64,000 nucleotides of DNA, taken from the NCBI RefSeq assembly GCF_026341815.1, contig NZ_JAPENX010000001.1, positions 5,270,001 to 5,334,000 of the forward strand, in the 5' to 3' direction. A program made the translations under genes and the position numbers. The notes below the pieces were generated by a model. That model had not been told where the DNA came from and made no database searches. It was given only the letters and a program-made list of their open reading frames with translations. This DNA comes from Streptomyces sp. NBC_00572. GTDB lineage: Bacteria; Actinomycetota; Actinomycetes; Streptomycetales; Streptomycetaceae. Positions 59,644 through 64,000 of the stretch are shown piece by piece. How positions within the stretch are numbered: position 1 is the first letter of the stretch; each line of letters opens with the position of its first letter.

Positions 59644-59947
59644 GAGCGACGCAGCAGTGAGACGCGACGACCCGGGGTTTCGGCAGCGGCCCGCCCCGGC
59701 CGGGGTGCCGCTGTGCCCGCATCGCCGGAGACCGCCGTCCGAGCGCCGAGACCCGGCGGGCGACGGGTTGCGTCGCCAGGGACGCGACCGCCGCGATGCC
59801 GAAGGCCGCCGGGCCCCCGAGCGGCACGACGAGGACCGCGACCAGGAAGCAGAACGCGACGAATCCCCACAGCCCCCGCAGTACGCCGGCCATGGTCGCC
59901 TCGGCGGCCATGCTTCCACCCTGCGCCAGCGCGAACACCGCGACCAC
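59600..59947 (-). CDS. Possible small membrane protein or remnant
   Basis: 115 residues from GTG, or 103 from an inner ATG. One or two hydrophobic segments (GLWGFVAFCFLVAVLVV, AAFGIAAVASLA) followed by an Arg/Pro-rich tail that looks like out-of-frame DNA and overlaps the FetB-like 3' end by 44 bases. It may be a truncated membrane-protein gene. Weak evidence. Confidence 0.28.
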   Translation of the reverse strand: MVAVFALAQGGSMAAEATMAGVLRGLWGFVAFCFLVAVLVVPLGGPAAFGIAAVASLATQPVARRVSALGRRSPAMRAQRHPGRGGPLPKPRVVASHCCVALTPAASAPWPRVPG

Positions 59948-60103
59948 GCTGGTCGCGATCGGGAACGGGGCCAGGCGGCGGCAAAGGTGCCGAGAACCGC
60001 GGTGGATGATCAGTCCCAGGTGCCGCCGCGGCTTCCCTGGACCGCAGCCCTCAAACCGCTCGCAAGGGTGGCCGATTGGCTGAAAGCAGGGGCCACGTGA
60101 GCG
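59644..60103. other. Spacer with possible small-gene remnant
   Basis: 460 bases between fetB-like and the second IS30-HTH regulator. A minus-strand frame in it (59600-59947) has a hydrophobic stretch and is listed separately; the rest, to 60103, shows no start with a ribosome site and no known pattern. Confidence 0.4.
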
Positions 60104-60781
60104 TCACGTCAGGAGTCCGCGCCAGCGGTCGGCCGACTCCTGCATGTCCTGGACGACCCGCTCCAGGAAGGTTCCTCCCCTGGCCAGTCGCCGGCCTACG
60201 GGGGTGGTCGGCCCGAGCGTCTCCGCTGCGGTCATCGCGGCCTGCGCCGACTCGAGTGTCTGCCGTGAGCTGATCGCGATCGACTGGTACCAGGCGTCGT
60301 CGTCGACCACGTAGATGTCGCGACGCCGCTGCGGGTCTCGCTCGCGCCGTACATATCCGTTCTGGACCAGGTAGTTCACGGCCACGGAGACGGAGGCCGG
60401 GCTGACCTTCAGCCGGCTGGTCAGTTCGGCCGCGGTGCGCCTGCCGTCCTCGGACAGCAGCAGGTCGACGTGGACGCGCGCCGTCATCCTCGGCAGCCCC
60501 GATCTGACCGCCAGTTCGATGATCTCCTCCGCTGCGACGGTGACGCCCGGCGGTCCGGCCGCGTGCGCGGGTGCCGGAGCGTCACGCCGCGCTCGCTGGA
60601 CCGTTGCCCGGTGCGCCTGTTGGGGCAGGTAGCCGCTGGGGCCGCCGTTGCGTCCGATCTCCCGGCTGATCGTCGAGGTCGACCGGTCGAGCCGCCTCGC
60701 GATCTCGGCGTAGGAGAGCCCGTTGGCGAGTCCGGCCGCGATGCGCGTGCGGTCCTGCTGGGTCAATCGTCCTCCTGGCAT
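60104..60781 (-). CDS. Regulator: IS30-like HTH fused to MarR-like domain (paralogue 2)
   Basis: 225 residues, start chosen by match to the paralogue at 37.5 kb (both begin MPGGRLTQQ). N-terminal HTH GRLTQQDRTRIAAGLANGLSYAEIARRLDRSTSTISREIGRNGG, then a MarR/GbsR-like winged helix (RRTAAELTSRLKVSPASVSVAVNYLVQNGYVRRERDPQRRRDIYVV). It is divergent from a cytochrome P450 gene; CATTGCAACG and related words lie between them, the same kind of site as at the paralogue. Likely represses the P450 gene and itself. Confidence 0.85.
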   Translation of the reverse strand: MPGGRLTQQDRTRIAAGLANGLSYAEIARRLDRSTSTISREIGRNGGPSGYLPQQAHRATVQRARRDAPAPAHAAGPPGVTVAAEEIIELAVRSGLPRMTARVHVDLLLSEDGRRTAAELTSRLKVSPASVSVAVNYLVQNGYVRRERDPQRRRDIYVVDDDAWYQSIAISSRQTLESAQAAMTAAETLGPTTPVGRRLARGGTFLERVVQDMQESADRWRGLLT

Positions 60782-60808
60782 GCCGTCAGTATTGCCTTCG
60801 CCCTCAGT

Positions 60809-60818
60809 CATTGCAACG
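60809..60818. promoter_or_regulatory. CATTGCAACG operator-like site
   Basis: CATTGCAACG, with CATTGCGTTC at about 60822 and CATTGCATCA at about 60843: three variants of the CATTGCAATG palindrome seen at paralogue 1, on the regulator side of the spacer to the P450 gene. AACGCAACG at about 60907 is a further half-site near the P450. Confidence 0.6.
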
Positions 60819-60965
60819 GGTCATTGCGTTCGAGGGCAGTGTCATTGCATCAATTAATGGGCTTTGAGCTGGGTAAATGTCATTCTGGTGATTGACGTTC
60901 GCTCAGAACGCAACGTAGCTTTCGGTAAGCGTCAAACACGTGATGTCGCGAGATGAGGAATGGTC

Positions 60966-62156
60966 ATGAGCGAATCCCTCCACACCGTCACGACGCTGCC
61001 GGCGGAGCGTCGGCCCGGCTGTCCCTTCGACCCGCCGTCGGAGCTGACCGACGCCCGCCGGCACGGCCCCCTCAGCCGCTACACCCACCCCGGCGGCAAA
61101 CCCGGTTGGCTGATCACCGGATACGACCTGGTCAGGTCGGTCCTCGCCGACGCGCGGTTCAGCTCGCGCAAAGACCTCCTGAACGTCGTCGACTTCGAGA
61201 TCCCGCCGGCCCCGCCCGGCGAGTTCCTCCTCATGGACGAACCGGACCACAGCCGCTACCGGAAGCCGCTGGTGGGCAAGTTCACCGCACGACGCATGCG
61301 ACTCCTCACCGAGCGCATCGAGCAGATCACCACCGACTGCCTCGACGCCATGGAGGAGACCGGGCCCACGGCGGACCTCGTGGCCGCGTTCGCCAAGCCC
61401 ATCCCCACCATCATCATCTGCGAACTGCTCGGGGTGCCCTATGAGGACCGGGACTCCTTCCAGGAGCAGATCGACAAGTTCATGAACGGGGAGACGAACG
61501 ACGAGGACCTGATGGCGGCCTACACCGCGACCCAGGACTACCTCGCGCACCTGGTGGCCGCCAAGCGCGCGAACCCCACCGACGACGTGCTCAGCGAACT
61601 CACCGACAGCGACCTGACCGACGAGGAACTGCAGGGCATCGCCCTGATCCTGCTGGCCGCCGGGTTCGACACCACCGCGAACATGCTGTCCCTCGGTACG
61701 TTCGCGCTGCTGCGGCACCCGGAACAACTGGCCGAGCTGCGCGCCGATCCCGCGCTCATCGACCAGACCGTGGAGGAGCTGCTGCGGTATCTGAGCGTCG
61801 CCAAGACGTTCATGCGGACGGCGCTGGTGGACGTCGAGGTGGGCGGCCAGATCATCGAGGCCGGCACGACGGTCGTCCTGTCGTACAACACCGCCAACCG
61901 TGACCCCGAGCGCTTCACCGATCCCCAGGAGCTCGACCTCCACCGGCAGGACGGTGGTCACCTGGCCTTCGGCCACGGCATCCACCTCTGTCTGGGGCAG
62001 CAGCTGGCCCGCATCGAGATGCGGATCGCGTTCTCCGCCCTGCTCGACCGCTTCCCCACGCTGCGCCTGGCCGTACCGGCCGAGGAAGTCGGGCTGCGCC
62101 CGGAGACCGCGGACATCTACGGGGTGAAGAGCCTCCCGGTCACCTGGGACGTCTGA
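60966..62156 (+). CDS. Cytochrome P450 (CYP105/107-like)
   Basis: 396 residues from the second of two ATGs (60966), which has GAGGA about 6 bases upstream. Bacterial class P450: I-helix AAGFDTTANM (oxygen-binding Thr), K-helix EELLRY (ExxR), PERF region DPERFTDP, and heme-binding FGHGIHLCLGQQLAR with Cys342. The start CPFDPPSEL is typical of Streptomyces CYP105/107-type enzymes. No ferredoxin gene is adjacent, so electrons must come from elsewhere. Divergent from the second IS30-HTH regulator. Confidence 0.92.
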   Translation: MSESLHTVTTLPAERRPGCPFDPPSELTDARRHGPLSRYTHPGGKPGWLITGYDLVRSVLADARFSSRKDLLNVVDFEIPPAPPGEFLLMDEPDHSRYRKPLVGKFTARRMRLLTERIEQITTDCLDAMEETGPTADLVAAFAKPIPTIIICELLGVPYEDRDSFQEQIDKFMNGETNDEDLMAAYTATQDYLAHLVAAKRANPTDDVLSELTDSDLTDEELQGIALILLAAGFDTTANMLSLGTFALLRHPEQLAELRADPALIDQTVEELLRYLSVAKTFMRTALVDVEVGGQIIEAGTTVVLSYNTANRDPERFTDPQELDLHRQDGGHLAFGHGIHLCLGQQLARIEMRIAFSALLDRFPTLRLAVPAEEVGLRPETADIYGVKSLPVTWDV

Positions 62157-62185
62157 CGGGAACTCGGCGCGCCGCATGGGGTCAC

Positions 62186-62648
62186 CCACGCGGGATGCCG
62201 GAGCAGGTTGACGCACACGCCGCCGAAGAGGTTGCCGCCCTGGGCCCGTATCTCCCGGCCGATGACCTCGCCGACGCGTTCCTCAAGCGCGAGGTCCCAG
62301 GTCGCGCCGCGCGCCATCGGCACCGGAAACGCCGTCCCGGCGCCCGCCACGCAGCCGCGCGGGCCGTCCACGAACCGGATGCCGGGGATGCCCAGCCGTT
62401 CGACGGCGCCGTGGACGTAGGGACGGTCGTTGTAGCCCTCGGCGAGGATCGAGGCGAGGGCCGTCCCAGAACGGGACGTCACCGTCGAGCAGTTCCAGCC
62501 GTTCGTCCTCGGTGAGCAGCGCGTACAGGGACTCCGCCTGGCCTCGTGGGTCCTGACCGGCCCGCACCGCCTCGACCGACGTCGCGAACGAAGCATCCTT
62601 CCCACGCCACGGGACGCCGTCGCGTGCTGGAGCCGTGTACCCGCTCAT
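62186..62648 (-). pseudogene. GH3 glycosidase, N-terminal relic
   Basis: ATG with GAGGAG upstream starts MSGYTAPARDGVPWRG ... LYALLTEDERLELLDGDVPFWDG in one frame; a frameshift near 62460 moves the sense to another, ILAEGYNDRPYVHGAVERL ... LGIPGIRFVDGPRGCV ... GGNLFGGVCVNLLRHPAW, the family 3 glycoside hydrolase N-domain. It then breaks off just before the conserved GRAxETYGE segment. About 155 of the usual 700 or more residues remain. Clearly inactive; the intact ancestor was probably a beta-glucosidase-type enzyme. Confidence 0.75.
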
Positions 62649-62881
62649 GGGTTCTCCTCGCGCCATGCCGTCGTGGAACACGATGCCGGTCCTGCTTTTC
62701 CCGCTACGCCGTTCGGGATTATGAGCCCTGCCGGGTGAGTGCGGAAGCAGCGTGAGTGACCGTGACCGTGACCGCGATCGCAGGCCGGTTCCGTCACCCG
62801 ACTCCCGCCGTCTGTACAGAACTTCGGTGTATCGGCACCGCTCTCGGCGCTGTGCCTAGTGGAGCACCGCCGGCCCTGGAC

Positions 62882-64000
62882 CTACATCCCGGACCGCAGG
62901 CCCTCGGTCGGGCCGAGCTCCGCGAGCAGCTCCTGAGTGTGCTCGCCGAGGGCTGGGGCGGCCTGGCGGAAGGTATCCAGGCCTGCGCCGAAGGTGACGG
63001 GGAACCGTGCCTGTGGGGTGGAGGGGCTGCTGGCCGGCTCGTGGAAGAGGTCGCGAGCCATGGCCTGGGCGTCGGTGAGGAGTTCGGCGGGGCGGGTGAG
63101 GACGGGTGCCCAGGGTGCGCCGATCGCGTCGAGCTTCTTGTGCCACCAGTCGTAGTCGCGGGCCGCGAACACGCGGCGCAGGAGCGCGCTGACCTGGTCC
63201 CTGGCCGCCGTACGGTCGGCGCGTCGGTCGTGGTCGGCGGAGGCGAGTTCGGGGAACTCAGGAAATTCCTGGGCGAGTTCGGTACGCAGGCGGCGCCAGA
63301 ACTTGTCCTCGAAGGTGGCCAGGGACAGCAGGCGGCCGTCCGCGGCGGTGAAGACGTCGTTGTCGCCCTGGACGAGCCCGGCCGCGAGGGGGTCCTCGAT
63401 GCCCAGCAGGGGGAGGGCGAAGAGGGAGCACCAGGCGGTGATGGACTCGGAGAGGGAGACGTCGATGTGCTGCCCCTGCCGGTCGCGCCGGTCACCGGCG
63501 AGGGCTGCCGTCAGGGCGAGGGCGGCGTGCATGGCTCCGGCCATGTCCCCGACGCGGACGCCGGGGCGGGTGGGGGCGCCGTCGAGGCGGCCCGGGACGG
63601 CGAAGAAGCCGGAGAGGCCGAGGAAGTTCAGTTCGTGGCCGGGCTTGGCGGCGTAGGGGCCGGTTTGTCCGTATCCGGTGAGGGAGCACAGGACGAGCCG
63701 GGGGTTGACCGCGTGCAGGGCGTCGAAGCCGATGCCGAGGTTGTCGAGGACACCGGGGCGGAAGCTCTCGACGACGGCGTCGGCGGTGGCCGCCAGTTTC
63801 AGGAAGGTCGACCTGCCGGAGTCGGTGCGCAGGTCGAGGGTGAGGGAGCGCTTGTTGCGGTTGAGCGCGTCGAACAGGGGCGGGGCGAAGCGGAGGAGGT
63901 CGCCGCCGGCCGGGTCCTCGACCTTGATGACGTCGGCGCCGAGGTCGGCGAGCATGGACGTGGCGTAGGGGCCGGGCAGGAGGCGGGAGAGGTCGAGGAT
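62882..64000 (-). CDS. CaiB/BaiF (class III) CoA-transferase, 5' end outside window
   Basis: 373 codons are inside the window; the gene starts beyond 64000. Family III CoA-transferase: ILDLSRLLPGPYATSMLADLGADVIKVE, the catalytic Asp region of the GDMAGAMHAALALTAAL segment, NRNKRSLTLDLR, and SLTGYGQTGPY. Such enzymes move CoA between carboxylates (formate/oxalate, alpha-methylacyl racemase type). Related to alpha-methylacyl-CoA racemase as well; GxGxHIDVSL-like QGQHIDVSLSES is present. Function within the region unknown. Confidence 0.88.
   Translation of the reverse strand: MLDLSRLLPGPYATSMLADLGADVIKVEDPAGGDLLRFAPPLFDALNRNKRSLTLDLRTDSGRSTFLKLAATADAVVESFRPGVLDNLGIGFDALHAVNPRLVLCSLTGYGQTGPYAAKPGHELNFLGLSGFFAVPGRLDGAPTRPGVRVGDMAGAMHAALALTAALAGDRRDRQGQHIDVSLSESITAWCSLFALPLLGIEDPLAAGLVQGDNDVFTAADGRLLSLATFEDKFWRRLRTELAQEFPEFPELASADHDRRADRTAARDQVSALLRRVFAARDYDWWHKKLDAIGAPWAPVLTRPAELLTDAQAMARDLFHEPASSPSTPQARFPVTFGAGLDTFRQAAPALGEHTQELLAELGPTEGLRSGM

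Overview
This window is chromosomal DNA of a high-GC actinomycete, almost certainly a Streptomyces. It shows strongly GC-biased third codon positions, many GTG starts, Tat- and Sec-exported carbohydrate enzymes with CBM13 trefoils, abundant TetR/LacI/Lrp/ArsR regulators, and a HelR gene with its rifamycin-associated element. No rRNA, tRNA, CRISPR array, intact transposon or origin was seen. Gene-order decay at several places suggests an accessory, arm-like region.

0-11.2 kb: a DUF2231 membrane gene with a TetR relic behind it and a DoxX-like gene. These are followed by a plus-strand run from 1.9 to 11.2 kb: a Tat-exported vanadium haloperoxidase, an HPP-family membrane protein, a rhodanese, a cupin, a B12-binding protein, a giant fusion of a glutamate-mutase E-like domain with a flavoprotein, and an acyl-CoA ligase. 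The last three overlap end to end. This looks like an uncharacterised small-molecule pathway and is the strongest candidate for an undescribed system.

11.3-24.7 kb: regulator/target pairs. These are TetR with an AhpD-like protein (three matching operators), LysR, an Lrp regulator divergent from an MFS/M20-amidohydrolase operon, a secreted beta-helix protein divergent from TetR, a cold-shock-like protein, ArsR with an MFS, and TetR divergent from a DHA2 efflux pump across a 40-bp palindrome. At 24.8 kb lies a radical SAM protein with an unusual CX8CX2C cluster motif.

26.2-44.5 kb: a plant-polysaccharide locus best read as type II arabinogalactan use. It has a sugar ABC importer, two LacI regulators with recognisable operators, a secreted GH43_24-like exo-beta-1,3-galactanase with CBM13, a secreted GH30-like beta-1,6-galactanase with two trefoils, a GH35 beta-galactosidase behind a perfect 38-bp palindrome, and an AraFGH-like importer. 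A DUF4097 gene and an IS30-HTH/MarR regulator are embedded in it.

44.5-64 kb: molybdenum enzymes (a small Moco-domain protein, a xanthine-dehydrogenase-type fusion and its FAD subunit), a deleted SRPBCC/ArsR head-to-head pair, helR, a SARP relic, a class C beta-lactamase-like serine hydrolase, three secreted proteins of unknown role, an FAD oxidoreductase, a FetB-like permease, a second IS30-HTH/MarR regulator divergent from a cytochrome P450, a GH3 relic and a CoA-transferase cut by the window end.
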